Shown: positions 1-9,474 of the stretch, one piece after another
Layout: each line of letters opens with the position of its first letter
Numbering within the stretch: position 1 is the stretch's first letter
Notes under the pieces: model-generated
Told to the model about the DNA's origin: nothing
The model's input: the letters and a program-made list of their open reading frames with translations, nothing else
Databases searched by the model: none
From: Sodalis sp. dw_96
Lineage (GTDB): Bacteria; Pseudomonadota; Gammaproteobacteria; Enterobacterales; Enterobacteriaceae
Length of the DNA: 64,000 bases
Assembly: GCF_018449575.1 (NCBI RefSeq)
Contig: NZ_JAAVUT010000018.1
Coordinates: 45,474 to 109,473, forward strand
Direction: 5' to 3'
Made by a program: the position numbers and the translations under genes

Positions 1-333
1 ATGTCAGCCATGACATAGTATCTAATTCCGTGTCCTGACTGCATTGTTCGGACATCAGGGCATTGAAGCGGAACTATAATTGTTTATCGGTGGATTCTGA
101 ATAACTGAAGGTGAGGTAAACCGCTATGTTACCTCTCACCAAATGGCTTCGGCTTGATTGTACAGCCCGTAAGCCATGTTTCATGACCAAACGGACGTGC
201 TGCCGCTGGTAAACTATAGGGGCATGGTGGTATTCGGAAAAGAATGAAGATAGAGCACTTAAAGCATATCTGCACAAATGGATTATAGGTTAATTTGGAA
301 GAAATGATAATGGGCTAAGCGGGAGAGCGCAAC
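1..333. other. No recognisable gene; one hairpin
   Basis: I recognise no gene here. Short reading frames lack ribosome sites and family features. A bulged hairpin lies at 110-140, with arms GGTGAGGTAA and TTACCTCTCACC around a short loop. There is no T-tract, so its role is unknown. Confidence 0.4.
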
Positions 334-531
334 ATGACAAAATCACATCTGTTAACCTCTCAATATAATCATGCCCATGTAGATTTTATGGCTTCCACTG
401 TCGCTTTCATGGAACGCCAAAAAAAAACTATTGATGTGTGTATGGTTGAGGCTAAAATTCCCAGCGAACATCTTGATTTCTTCAGGAAACGGCTGGCGCA
501 CTATAGAGCTATATATACTCCGCAGCAATGA
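334..531 (+). CDS. Small hypothetical protein, 65 aa
   Basis: This frame encodes 65 residues from an ATG that follows a GGGAGAG sequence about 6 bases upstream, a plausible ribosome site. The product is soluble, with no signal peptide or membrane segment, and has a basic C-terminal half around FFRKRLAHYR. I do not recognise the family. An overlapping frame (431-616) has no ribosome site and is less likely. The gene stands alone in an AT-rich stretch beside a broken reductase gene, so it may itself be a remnant. Confidence 0.4.
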   Translation: MTKSHLLTSQYNHAHVDFMASTVAFMERQKKTIDVCMVEAKIPSEHLDFFRKRLAHYRAIYTPQQ

Positions 532-723
532 GCCAGATTATTGTGTTATAGATTTATTTGACCATGACCATCAAGCATATTTGCATAATGTTATACTTCT
601 TTATTTTTCCATCTAGAAAGTATTTTACCATGATTTATCAAAAAAATGATTTCTATTGTTCACAAATAAGCTTGTCTAAATTGATCAAAAGTATAACAGA
701 TAACGCTTAATTTAGTATTAAAT

Positions 724-1478
724 ATCGCGTCGTTTTCAGTCAGCATTCCTTCAATGATGCTCACGACTGCCGGCGATTTGGCAATGCCATCCATATCGGC
801 TAATGTCAGAATGCCCACCGGATTCCAGCACAGGCTATTGGCGAATTTTGTCCAAATCTCACCGCGTATGTTGTCAGATAGCGGGGCGCGGAGGCCTCCT
901 TGTTCTAGCAGATGGGATAGCAGACGCGCGCGTTCGGAATGCCTACCGTTAAGTTCACTTAGGGGATACCGGCCTTGATCGCCATCCTGCTACGTTACGC
1001 CCGGTTTGATGCTGTGCGCACCGTACCAGAAAACCACCGGCAGGACCTGTTCCGGTGGCATTGTTTGCCATTGCCGGTCCTCGGGATCAACGTAAGCGAG
1101 ATGCCGGTTTTTAAACGGGCCCTTTAATTCGTGGAAAAAGAAATAGGGTATTCCGGTGGAAGGCGGCAGAATGGCGGTCTCTTCGCCGATCAGATGACTA
1201 ATACTTGCCAGTAATGTATTGGCTTGCTGGATTTTCGTGGCAACAATCACATAGTCCTGCACCCCTAATTCCTCAGGGGTTGTCGCGGCATGGACTTGAA
1301 AAGTGAAGTCTTGATCCGGTTTAATGACGCGCATCCCTCGCTGCTGAATTATTGTTACGACTTCTTCTCGATCGATAATTGACACATCGCATTGTTTTGA
1401 CCGCGCAAGATGACCGGCAAGAGGACATCCTACCGCACCCGCCCCATATACGCAGATTTTAGGAATTCGTTGGCTCAT
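724..1478 (-). pseudogene. Broken ketopantoate-reductase-like (ApbA/PanE) gene
   Basis: The intact 5' part (990-1478, 162 residues) begins with a Rossmann NAD(P)-binding motif, GAGAVGCPLAG, near residue 12 and runs like 2-dehydropantoate 2-reductase to SIKPGVT. An amber TAG at 990-992 follows. The same frame then continues with family-like sequence (EIWTKFANSLCWNPVGILT) down to about position 724, where similarity stops. The gene therefore carries a nonsense codon and has lost its C-terminal substrate-binding end. Family members are about 300 residues long. Proteins of this type reduce ketopantoate or other 2-oxo acids, and the substrate here is unknown. The start is the ATG at 1478, behind a GGGAG sequence. 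Confidence 0.75.
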
Positions 1479-1629
1479 ATGTTGCTCCCTTATTTTAAAC
1501 CCATGATAGTGCTTTAGCTTTTAAACCCATCATTGAATATATTGAATCGGGTGGCGGGGTATAAATGTTGGAGAGTCAACAGTGTAAAAGGTCGCAGTTC
1601 GCTTTATGTGGCAATACGTGACATTGCGC

Positions 1630-2313
1630 CTACGGCAGGATGAGCCGGTGCTCCCCCTTTTCAATAAGCATTCCACGAACAATAAAACCCACGATAATAT
1701 CGTTTATCTTTTTCCAGTCATTATTTTTAGAAAAATCACCGAATAAAGGTGATACCCGGTGACGAAAAGACGTTGGGTAAAATGTTACACCCAGAGCGCA
1801 CGAGTATAACCAATGAAAAACATCTGGTTCATAATTTGACAGCACCTCTTGTGTCAGAGCGTGCAGTAAAAATGTCACGCCATGGAATAACTCGGTAATG
1901 ACTTTAACCATACCTTCGGATGGCTCGGTGAGGACCGCACCGTAAAGCTGACGTATGGCTTCGGCTCCGTTTTTATCGGCCCATTCTGGATTGACGGAAG
2001 GGCACACCCACGCGGAAATGATTTCTTTCAACTCGACCGCTTCTCCCTGTTGCAAGCGAAGTTGGCAGCCGCGCAGCCCCTCGAACTGTTTGTCCCTTAC
2101 CGGCCCGAGCCTGCGTTCAAAGACCTCCTGTAAAAAGCTTTCCTTGGAATTCCAGTGATAGGTGAGCGTACCGATGCCAGCACCGGCTTCGGCGGCGATA
2201 ATACGCATGGAGGCACCTTCGTATCCCATACGGATAAAGACCCGTTCCGCGGCATCCAGATAGCTGCTTCGCCTGGCGCTTGAGACTGAGTTGCCCTCCC
2301 TGTCATTCTTCAT
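1630..2313 (-). CDS. TetR-family transcriptional repressor
   Basis: The product is 227 residues. An N-terminal helix-turn-helix near residues 20-60 reads SMRIIAAEAGAGIGTLTYHW and then NSKESFLQEVF, the usual TetR DNA-binding signature. The C-terminal ligand-binding half is divergent, so no ligand can be predicted. I chose the ATG at 2313 because GAGGGA lies 8 bases upstream; the frame stays open further upstream but has no ribosome site there. The gene is divergent from the oxidoreductase cluster starting at 2945. TetR repressors commonly control the adjacent divergent operon, and a perfect 16-bp palindrome at 2732-2747 is the best candidate operator. Confidence 0.85.
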   Translation of the reverse strand: MKNDREGNSVSSARRSSYLDAAERVFIRMGYEGASMRIIAAEAGAGIGTLTYHWNSKESFLQEVFERRLGPVRDKQFEGLRGCQLRLQQGEAVELKEIISAWVCPSVNPEWADKNGAEAIRQLYGAVLTEPSEGMVKVITELFHGVTFLLHALTQEVLSNYEPDVFHWLYSCALGVTFYPTSFRHRVSPLFGDFSKNNDWKKINDIIVGFIVRGMLIEKGEHRLILP

Positions 2314-2944
2314 ATTTTTGTCCCTCAGCAAAAGAGTAATCCTCAATATTGGCAGAGTTGAATTGAGTATCAATAAGTTACCGCATCAAAAAGGAAAATG
2401 CTATTCATAAAAGTGCTTATAAATGCAAAAATTATTTATTTTTATTGTTTATGTAAATATAAAATACAGTATTAGATTTTTTAAGAATTATAGAGAAATT
2501 TAGCAAATGTTCAGTGCAATAATTTTAAAATTGATAATAACTCAGCCAAAAGTAGCCCATGATATGTTTGTTGAAAGTTAAATATGTTAATAAAATAGCT
2601 ATGTTTCATGCTGGCAAACCCTTTTTTTATCAAAAAATGCTATTTTTTGATGATTTAAGCTATTAAAAATGAGAGCAACGATTTTCTGATTAAATTTGTG
2701 ATCAGACAGGGTTATTTTAATCAAAATATGATCGTACGATCGTACGAAGTTGCAATAGGTATTGCCAAAAATAAATCTGACTTTTTGGGTCTGCGGGAAA
2801 GCTTTATCCATGAATAATTGAGATGGTCAGATGGTGTTGGCAATAACGATGTTTTCTCTGGTTGCGATGATAAATAACGCGATGACTATCTCGCATTATC
2901 GCTGGGTTCTTCACATCTATCCACACGGGATAAAAGGAATCAGT
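2314..2944. other. Divergent regulatory spacer, AT-rich
   Basis: This 630-base AT-rich spacer separates the tetR-type gene from the oxidoreductase cluster. It holds a 16-bp palindrome (2732-2747) and an inverted repeat at 2630-2650 (TCAAAAAAT, three-base loop, ATTTTTTGA). I see no convincing gene in it. Confidence 0.6.
2732..2747. promoter_or_regulatory. 16-bp perfect palindrome, candidate TetR operator
   Basis: TCGTACGATCGTACGA equals its own reverse complement over all 16 bases. Size and symmetry fit TetR-family operators. It lies about 200 bases before the first gene of the rightward cluster and about 420 bases from the tetR start. Assignment to this repressor is inferred from position only. 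Confidence 0.5.
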
Positions 2945-3889
2945 ATGTATATTATTACTGGTGTTGACGGACATTTCGGCAGTTCGGTCGCTGAGCTTTT
3001 ATTGGGGGCAATACCCGGCGATCAACTTATATTTACCACTCCCTTTCTCGACAAAATTCCTCCTGCTCGTATTGAACGTTGGCGCGACAGCGGCGTACAG
3101 GTCAGGATCGGCGATTATGATGATCCCGACGGTCTTACCGAAGCGTTTAAAGGGGGGGAACGCCTCTTTATGCTGTCGGCAATGAAAGTCGGACCGGTAC
3201 GGCAAAGGGAGCATAAGAATGCCATTGAGGCGGCGATTAACGCCGGGGTGAAATACCTGGTGTATACCTCCTACATCGGCGGCGAAAAGGATAATGCCGA
3301 GGCCATTGTCACCGTCGATCACCACTATACCGAGGAATTGATCAAGCTATCCGGCCTGCAGTGGAATGTCATGCGGGATTCCATGTATATGCAGACCATG
3401 GCCAATCAAATGGCGCAGGTGGGGTTCGATACCGGTAATTGGCGGGTCAATGAAGGTGAGGGCCGTATCGGTTTTGTGGCCCGCGAAGATTGTATCCGCG
3501 TGGCCGTTGCCCTGCTACTCGGCAAGGGTGAGCCCCATACCGCCTATGATATTACCGGTTCCGAGGCCCTCTCTTATCCCGATATTTTCCGTATGGTCAT
3601 GACGCTCGCCGGTCGTGATGACGTGGAATACCTCGAAGTCAGTGACGACGAACTCTATGCCTTCTGGGATTCATTGCATGTGCCGCGTGAAGCTACCGGC
3701 GACTTTTCCCGTTCTCCCACGCCCTGGTGCAGTGATGACATGGTGTCCTACGGACGCTGTGTCCGTCAGGGCGATATGGATCTCGTGACCGATCATGTCG
3801 AAAAACTGACCGGTCGTAAGCCGATCCGCATGGGGGAAGTTCTCGCAGCAGCAGCGGCTAGCTGGCCCAAGGCGCCGGCGAAGGCCTGA
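2945..3889 (+). CDS. NmrA-like NAD(P)-binding oxidoreductase (QorB type)
   Basis: The product is 314 residues and begins MYIITGVDGHFG, the glycine-rich dinucleotide motif of the NmrA/QorB branch of atypical short-chain dehydrogenases. QorB-type proteins reduce quinones or similar acceptors with NADPH. Typical stretches follow: VKYLVYTSYIGG near residue 100 and a C-terminal PWCSDDMVSYGR shared with the paralogue at 5605. I chose the ATG at 2945, which has AAAGGA upstream, over the longer frame from 2831, whose extra N-terminus is unlike the family. It is the first gene of a same-strand cluster of oxidoreductases, probably controlled by the divergent TetR. Confidence 0.8.
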   Translation: MYIITGVDGHFGSSVAELLLGAIPGDQLIFTTPFLDKIPPARIERWRDSGVQVRIGDYDDPDGLTEAFKGGERLFMLSAMKVGPVRQREHKNAIEAAINAGVKYLVYTSYIGGEKDNAEAIVTVDHHYTEELIKLSGLQWNVMRDSMYMQTMANQMAQVGFDTGNWRVNEGEGRIGFVAREDCIRVAVALLLGKGEPHTAYDITGSEALSYPDIFRMVMTLAGRDDVEYLEVSDDELYAFWDSLHVPREATGDFSRSPTPWCSDDMVSYGRCVRQGDMDLVTDHVEKLTGRKPIRMGEVLAAAAASWPKAPAKA

Positions 3890-3924
3890 ATGCAGTTCAT
3901 CATCGACAGAGGAGTAAAAAGATT

Positions 3925-4689
3925 ATGGGACGACTCAGCAATAAGGTAGCGGTGGTCACCGGTGCCACCTCGGGTATCGGCGAGGGCGTAGCCCTGATGT
4001 TCGCCGCTGAAGGCGCCAAAGTGGTCGGCGTCGGGCGCAATGATAAAAAAGGTGCCGAACTGGTCAAAAGAATTACCGACGCAGGCGGGGAAGCCACCTT
4101 CATTCGGGCGGATTTACTGCAGAAAGAAAATGTATCTGCCATTAGAAATACGGCGCTTAAAGCTTACGGCCAGGTTGATGTGCTGGTGAACGGGGCGGGC
4201 GTGCTGGTGCATAAACCCTTTCTGCAACAAAACGACGCCGATCTCGACCTGATCCTGGAGACCAACTTCCGCTCCTGCGTGTGGACCATGCAGAGCTTCA
4301 TCCCGGTTATGGTTGAGGCCGGCGGCGGCAGTATTATCAATATTGCTTCTATTTCCGCTATTTGGCCGGAAAGCAATGCCTATTTCTACGGGGCGATGAA
4401 GGCCGCCGTTAACAAGCTCTCCCGCGATGTTGCCCGTGAGTTCGCCAGACAACATGTGCGTATCAATACCATTTTACCCGGGCCGACGGATACACCCATG
4501 GTGCCGGATTACGTTAAAAACGACCCGGCGGTGATGCAGGAAGTGATCGATACGTTGGCGCTGCTCGGCCGGCTGAGCACGCCGGAAGATATTGCCTATG
4601 CCGCGGTATACCTGGCATCAGACGAGTCGCTGATGGTTACCGGCCAGCAGATGGTGGTAGACAGCGGGGTCACGATCAGTAACCCCTAA
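3925..4689 (+). CDS. Short-chain dehydrogenase/reductase, 254 aa
   Basis: This is a classical SDR of normal length. It has the cofactor motif TGATSGIG near residue 13, NGAG in place of the usual NNAG near residue 90, and a catalytic set of Ser in the IASISA stretch plus Tyr and Lys in YFYGAMKAA near residues 151-159. The C-terminus ends in the common VDSGVTISNP form. Such enzymes reduce or oxidise alcohols, ketones or sugars, and the substrate cannot be read from sequence. GAGGAG lies before the ATG. It follows the NmrA gene by 35 bases, consistent with one transcript. Confidence 0.85.
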   Translation: MGRLSNKVAVVTGATSGIGEGVALMFAAEGAKVVGVGRNDKKGAELVKRITDAGGEATFIRADLLQKENVSAIRNTALKAYGQVDVLVNGAGVLVHKPFLQQNDADLDLILETNFRSCVWTMQSFIPVMVEAGGGSIINIASISAIWPESNAYFYGAMKAAVNKLSRDVAREFARQHVRINTILPGPTDTPMVPDYVKNDPAVMQEVIDTLALLGRLSTPEDIAYAAVYLASDESLMVTGQQMVVDSGVTISNP

Positions 4690-4785
4690 GCCGGGTGAGG
4701 TGCCGGGCGACGGGGCTGAATCGGGCACAGCGTTATTGTCAGGCGCCTATCTCTATCGGTTTTTATAAATCAACAGGAGGGCAAA

Positions 4786-5541
4786 ATGAGTGATGCAGGT
4801 ATCCTCAAGAACAAGGTCGCCGTCGTGGTGGGCAGTACGTCTGGCATCGGAGAGGCCATTGCGCGTGAATTCAGCGCCCAGGGGGCGAAAGTCGTCTTAT
4901 CCGGCCGGCGGACAGAGCGCGGGCAATCGATTGTCGACGAGATCCTCGCGGCAGGTGGCGAGGCGGTTTTCATCCGTACCGATGTCTCGGTTCCGGTCGA
5001 TATCGAACGGCTCATCGCGTCGTCGGTCAGCCGGTTTGGCGCGCTGGACATTTTGGTCAATAACGCCGCGCTTGAACTGACCCGGCCGCTGGCGGAGTGC
5101 ACGGCTGAAGATTTTGATCGGGTGATCAATACCAACCTGCGCAGTTATTTCCTGGCTTCCGTGCACGCGCTGAAAATCATGACACAGCAGCGGCGCGGGG
5201 TGATCCTTAACGTCAATTCCGTTACCGCCGAACATCCCGCTCCCGGTATCGGACTGTATTCCATGGCTAAAGGCGCGGTACGGCAGCTGACCCGTACTCT
5301 GGCTCTGGAAAACGCACACCTGGGGATACGGGCCAATGAGATCAATCCCGGGCTGATCCAGACAGAGATATTCAATGATCCGACGGCGGCAAAGGTGGCA
5401 GAGTTTGGCGTAAGCCAAACTCCTATCGGCCGAATTGGTACTCCGGAGGAATGTGCCAAAGCAGCGTTGTATCTTGTTTCCGATGACGCAGGTTTTACCA
5501 CCGGCGCGTCGCTGGTGATTGATGGCGGTTTAACAATATAA
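4786..5541 (+). CDS. Short-chain dehydrogenase/reductase, 251 aa
   Basis: This is a second classical SDR. Its cofactor loop reads VGSTSGIG, with Val replacing the Thr of TGxxxGIG, and the NNAG motif reads NNAA. The catalytic Tyr and Lys are in YSMAKGAV near residue 155 and the preceding Ser is in NVNSVTA. The small changes in the glycine motif do not by themselves mean inactivity. The start ATG at 4786 has AGGAGG upstream. It lies 96 bases after the other SDR, and the two are clearly diverged, so this is not a recent duplication. The substrate is unknown. Confidence 0.85.
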   Translation: MSDAGILKNKVAVVVGSTSGIGEAIAREFSAQGAKVVLSGRRTERGQSIVDEILAAGGEAVFIRTDVSVPVDIERLIASSVSRFGALDILVNNAALELTRPLAECTAEDFDRVINTNLRSYFLASVHALKIMTQQRRGVILNVNSVTAEHPAPGIGLYSMAKGAVRQLTRTLALENAHLGIRANEINPGLIQTEIFNDPTAAKVAEFGVSQTPIGRIGTPEECAKAALYLVSDDAGFTTGASLVIDGGLTI

Positions 5542-5604
5542 CGGTGGTTCTAAACGCGATGGGTCGATTTATCTGAAGATTTTAAACAATGAGGATGAAA
5601 AGTT

Positions 5605-6525
5605 ATGAGCAAAATTATCATCACCGGCGTGGATGGCCAGTTCGGCGGTATTGCGGCTGAGCACGCGCTCAAGCGAAAACCGGCGGGAGAGCTGATTTTC
5701 ACCAGCCCGTTTCCGGAAAAAATCAGCCATTACCAGGATAAAGGTGTGGAGGTACGAAAAGCAGATTTTTCCAGTAAGGACTCGTTGACAAAAGCCTTTG
5801 CGGGCGGGGAAAGCATATTGTTGATTTCCATGCCCATTGTCGGGGACGAACGCGTCGCTATGCATACCCGTGCGATTGAAGCGGCAAAAGCAGCGGGCGT
5901 CCGCCATATTGTGTATACCTCGATAGTGGGCGCTGGCGACCCCGCTAATGATGCGCTGGTGACCATTGATCATAATGCCACTGAAGAATTGATTAAAGAT
6001 TCCGGGCTGACCTACAAAATTGCCCGCAATGGCCAGTACAGCGAGGCGATCACGGAATATTCCCTGCCCTCTGCTTTTCAGACCGGTAAGTGGACCGTCA
6101 ATGAAGGCGATGGACAAATGGCCTATATCTCTCGTCGGGACTGTGCCGAAGCCGCCGCGGCGCTGGTGTGCGGCAAGGGGGATGACAACCACATCTATTA
6201 TATCACCGGGCCGGAATTGCTGACTAAACAGCAAATAGTCACCCTCGCCGAGGACATGACGGGCCGGGAAATTGAGCTCATTGATATTTCCGATGATCAA
6301 ACCTACGCCTTCTTTGATTCCCTGGGCGTACCACGGACCACGGCTAATGGCATGGTGGGGTCGCCGATACCCTGGTGCAGCGATGATATGGTGTCTTTCG
6401 GCCGTGCGGTGAGGGAAGGTAAAATGGCGGTCTCTACCGACGATTTCGGCAATATTACCGGCCACAAGGCTGTTTCCCTGCGACAATTAATTGGAGAGGC
6501 AATAAAGAAAGGCCTGTATAACTGA
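5605..6525 (+). CDS. NmrA-like NAD(P)-binding oxidoreductase, paralogue
   Basis: The product is 306 residues and begins MSKIIITGVDGQFGG, the same dinucleotide-binding start as the protein at 2945. It shares VRHIVYTSIVG near residue 95 and PIPWCSDDMVSFGRAV near residue 255 with it. These shared blocks show that the two are paralogues flanking the SDR pair. A GAGGATGAAAAG ribosome region precedes the ATG. The likely role is NADPH-dependent reduction of quinones or other electrophiles, inferred from QorB. It ends 195 bases before the outer-membrane channel gene, a gap large enough for an internal promoter. Confidence 0.8.
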   Translation: MSKIIITGVDGQFGGIAAEHALKRKPAGELIFTSPFPEKISHYQDKGVEVRKADFSSKDSLTKAFAGGESILLISMPIVGDERVAMHTRAIEAAKAAGVRHIVYTSIVGAGDPANDALVTIDHNATEELIKDSGLTYKIARNGQYSEAITEYSLPSAFQTGKWTVNEGDGQMAYISRRDCAEAAAALVCGKGDDNHIYYITGPELLTKQQIVTLAEDMTGREIELIDISDDQTYAFFDSLGVPRTTANGMVGSPIPWCSDDMVSFGRAVREGKMAVSTDDFGNITGHKAVSLRQLIGEAIKKGLYN

Positions 6526-6720
6526 ATGAATAATAGGTGATGACTTTTTTTCTGATGCGATTAAATGTAATGAAAAGCTAATAATCTGCGTCAGTCAAAT
6601 AGCCATAGAGCATATTATCAGGAAGTAAAAATCATCCGCGTTTATGTTTTTCTCTACTGAGGAAGATAATTAACTCAATGCGGAGAGAGATATCTGCGCT
6701 CAAATCTCCGGGAAATTAAT

Positions 6721-7800
6721 ATGAACATTTACTCACTTATTTATATTCGTTGGTTGGTCGGTAAAAAAAGTAATATAAGAGAAAACAGCATAAGCAGTTT
6801 AAAAAAATATTGTCGTTCATTCCCGCTGGCATTTACCCTGGCCGTGACACCCGCTCTGGCTGGGGAAACGGTAATAACCGCCACTCCCGCCGGGGGAAAC
6901 GATCTCGGCGCCGCGCTGCTGCCACCGCCGGGATTGTATGGCGCCTTGTCCCTGGTGCCCGCGAGCGGGCGTTCCCTGTTCGATGTGCATGGGGATCGTG
7001 TCCATTCTGTTAACGCAAGATTGGAAGTGTATTCGGTCGCGGCGACCCTGCAGTACGTTTATCCCGGCGAGATTTTTGGCGGCCATGTGTCAAGCCTGAT
7101 CCAGGGCGCCTATTCACACGCCTGGGTCAAGATGGATCCCGTATATAACAGTGATTCTTCCGGCATCCAGGATATGTATGTCGACGTGTTCAACTGGTCG
7201 AAAAATGTTTCTCGTTCCGGAGCCACGCCACCGGAAGGCACTCCGGCGATGCCGTCGGCGGGACCTTATGGCTGGATGCCGCTGGGGCTGAATATTTCCG
7301 CCGGGCTGGCGATGAAGCTGCCGGTCGGTCATTACGATAAGGATGAACCGGTGAACACCGGCGCCAATTTGTGGATCATTTCGCCCAACCTCGGTATGAC
7401 CTGGCTGAGTACCCCCGACCGTGACAGCACGCTGGGACCGTGGGATGCGAGCTTCCGGGCCTATTACAGCTTCCCGGTTAAAAATCAGGACACCGACTAT
7501 ACCACCGGACAGGTCCTGTCCGTCGACTGGGGCGTAGGCCGCTATCTTCGCCCCGATCTTGAAGTGGGTATTGCCGGTGTGTTCCAACAGCAGATCACCA
7601 ACGACCATCCGCCATCGGATTACACCGGTTCCCTTGAGAACGGCAACAAATACGCCAATGCGTCCGCCGGTCCGGTGGTGTCTTACACGCTGCCCAACAA
7701 TATGGGTTCACTCAAGTGGAAATGGCTGGCTCCGCAGTTTTGGGTGAAAGACGGTATCAGAAATCAGCTCATGATATTGACTTATGCCCGGCAGTTTTAA
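6721..7800 (+). CDS. Outer-membrane channel, phenol MetA-degradation family
   Basis: The product is 359 residues. A basic N-terminus is followed by a hydrophobic signal region ending near TPALAGE, so export is likely. The mature part has the alternating Gly/aromatic pattern of a beta-barrel and ends in Phe (TYARQF), typical of outer-membrane proteins. It resembles the COG4313 / phenol MetA family often found in clusters for aromatic or hydrophobic compounds. The N-region before the signal is unusually long and the ribosome site at 6721 is weak, so the true start may lie further in. The context suggests uptake or export of the cluster's substrate. Confidence 0.7.
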   Translation: MNIYSLIYIRWLVGKKSNIRENSISSLKKYCRSFPLAFTLAVTPALAGETVITATPAGGNDLGAALLPPPGLYGALSLVPASGRSLFDVHGDRVHSVNARLEVYSVAATLQYVYPGEIFGGHVSSLIQGAYSHAWVKMDPVYNSDSSGIQDMYVDVFNWSKNVSRSGATPPEGTPAMPSAGPYGWMPLGLNISAGLAMKLPVGHYDKDEPVNTGANLWIISPNLGMTWLSTPDRDSTLGPWDASFRAYYSFPVKNQDTDYTTGQVLSVDWGVGRYLRPDLEVGIAGVFQQQITNDHPPSDYTGSLENGNKYANASAGPVVSYTLPNNMGSLKWKWLAPQFWVKDGIRNQLMILTYARQF

Positions 7801-7928
7801 CCGATCCTCCGGCTGGAAGTGGAATGGCGACCGTCGCTAGCCGGGGACATTATCCGCACTGTTGCCGCTGAAGACCGTTTTCTTTCGGTGACAGTGCCAG
7901 GTGCTCATTACAGGGCAAAGGAGAAAAA

Positions 7929-9464
7929 ATGAAGATTGGCGTACCAAAAGAGCAATTACTTCATGAAGCGCGCGTGGCCGCCACGCCGAAAACCGTGGAA
8001 CAATTACTGAAGCTGGGTTTTTCCGTCGCTATCGAACGAAATGCGGGTAATCTGGCGAGTTTTGACGACGAGGCTTACCGGGCGGTAGGGGCCGTTATTG
8101 AGGACCGCGTTGCCGTCTGGCAGTCCGATATTCTCCTTAAGGTTAATGCGCCGCTGGACGATGAAATCGGTTTGCTGCGGGAAGGGGGTATCGTGGTGAG
8201 CTTTATCTGGCCGGCACAACATCCCGCGCTGTTGGAAAAACTGGCTGCCCGCAATATTACCGCGATGGCGATGGACGCGGTGCCGCGTATTTCACGGGCG
8301 CAATCGTTGGATGCGCTGAGTTCGATGTCGAATATTGCCGGCTATCGCGCTATCGTCGAAGCGGCACACGCGTTCGGTCGTTTTTTCACCGGCCAAATCA
8401 CCGCGGCGGGGAAGGTCCCTCCGGCAAAAGTGCTGGTGATCGGCGCCGGGGTGGCAGGGCTGGCGGCCATTGGCGCCGCCGGCAGCCTGGGGGCCATTGT
8501 GCGCGCTTTTGATACCCGGCCGGAAGTCAAAGAGCAGATAGAGAGCATGGGCGCGGAATTCCTGCTGCTGGATTTTGCGGAAGAAGCCAGCGGGGCGGGC
8601 GGTTACGCCAAAACGATGTCGCCGGAGTTTATCAACGCGGAGATGGCGCTGTTCGCCGCGCAGGCAAAAGAGGTGGATATTATCGTCACCACGGCATTGA
8701 TCCCCGGCAAACCGGCACCGAAGCTGATTACGCGCGAGATGGTGGAAAGCATGAAACCCGGTAGCGTGATCGTCGATTTGGCGGCGCAGACCGGCGGTAA
8801 CTGCGCGCTGACGGTTGCGGATACCCTGGTCACTACCGATAACCGGGTAAAAATCATCGGCTATACCGACCTACCCAGCCGGCTGCCTACCCAGTCTTCC
8901 CAGTTGTATGGCACCAACCTAGTGAATCTGATGAAGCTGCTCTGTAAGGAAAAGGACGGCAACATCACCGTCGATTTCCACGATGTGGTGATCCGTGGCG
9001 TTACGGTTATCCGGGAAGGGGACATTACCTGGCCCGCGCCGCCCATCCCGGTTTCCGCCCAGCCGCAACCGGCGCGAAAGACCGTCAACACGGTTGGCGA
9101 GCCATCGGCCAAAATCCCTGCATCCCCCTGGAAAAAATACCTGTTGGCCATCGTGGTTATGGGCCTTTTTGGCTGGCTGGCCAGTGTGGCGCCAAAAGAA
9201 TTTTTATCCCATTTCACCGTTTTCATTCTCTCCTGCGTAGTGGGCTACTACGTGGTATGGAATGTAAGCCATGCGCTGCACACGCCGCTGATGTCGGTCA
9301 CCAATGCCATCTCTGGCATCATTGTGGTCGGGGCATTGTTGCAGATAGGCCATGGCGGTGCCGTCGCCATCTTGTCATTTATTGCCGTGCTGATCGCCAG
9401 CATCAATATTTTCGGTGGGTTCACCGTCACGCAGCGCATGCTGAAGATGTTCCGCAAAGGTTAA
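7929..9464 (+). CDS. pntA: NAD(P) transhydrogenase, alpha subunit
   Basis: PntA binds NAD(H) and, with PntB, forms the proton-pumping transhydrogenase that makes NADPH from NADH at the inner membrane. The 511-residue product matches the usual length of about 510. It starts [10 protein letters not shown], has the NAD-binding motif [14 protein letters not shown] near residue 175, the [12 protein letters not shown] stretch near residue 320, and hydrophobic C-terminal segments from about residue 400. A strong AAAGGAG ribosome site precedes the ATG. pntB follows after 10 bases. Placement after four NAD(P)-dependent oxidoreductases suggests cofactor supply for them, which is inference. Confidence 0.95.
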   Translation: MKIGVPKEQLLHEARVAATPKTVEQLLKLGFSVAIERNAGNLASFDDEAYRAVGAVIEDRVAVWQSDILLKVNAPLDDEIGLLREGGIVVSFIWPAQHPALLEKLAARNITAMAMDAVPRISRAQSLDALSSMSNIAGYRAIVEAAHAFGRFFTGQITAAGKVPPAKVLVIGAGVAGLAAIGAAGSLGAIVRAFDTRPEVKEQIESMGAEFLLLDFAEEASGAGGYAKTMSPEFINAEMALFAAQAKEVDIIVTTALIPGKPAPKLITREMVESMKPGSVIVDLAAQTGGNCALTVADTLVTTDNRVKIIGYTDLPSRLPTQSSQLYGTNLVNLMKLLCKEKDGNITVDFHDVVIRGVTVIREGDITWPAPPIPVSAQPQPARKTVNTVGEPSAKIPASPWKKYLLAIVVMGLFGWLASVAPKEFLSHFTVFILSCVVGYYVVWNVSHALHTPLMSVTNAISGIIVVGALLQIGHGGAVAILSFIAVLIASINIFGGFTVTQRMLKMFRKG

Positions 9465-9474
9465 GGAGAATAAT

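Noticed and set aside
2599..2811. Leftward frame of 70 codons in the divergent spacer
   Set aside because: AT-rich chance frame covering the palindromes, with no ribosome site.
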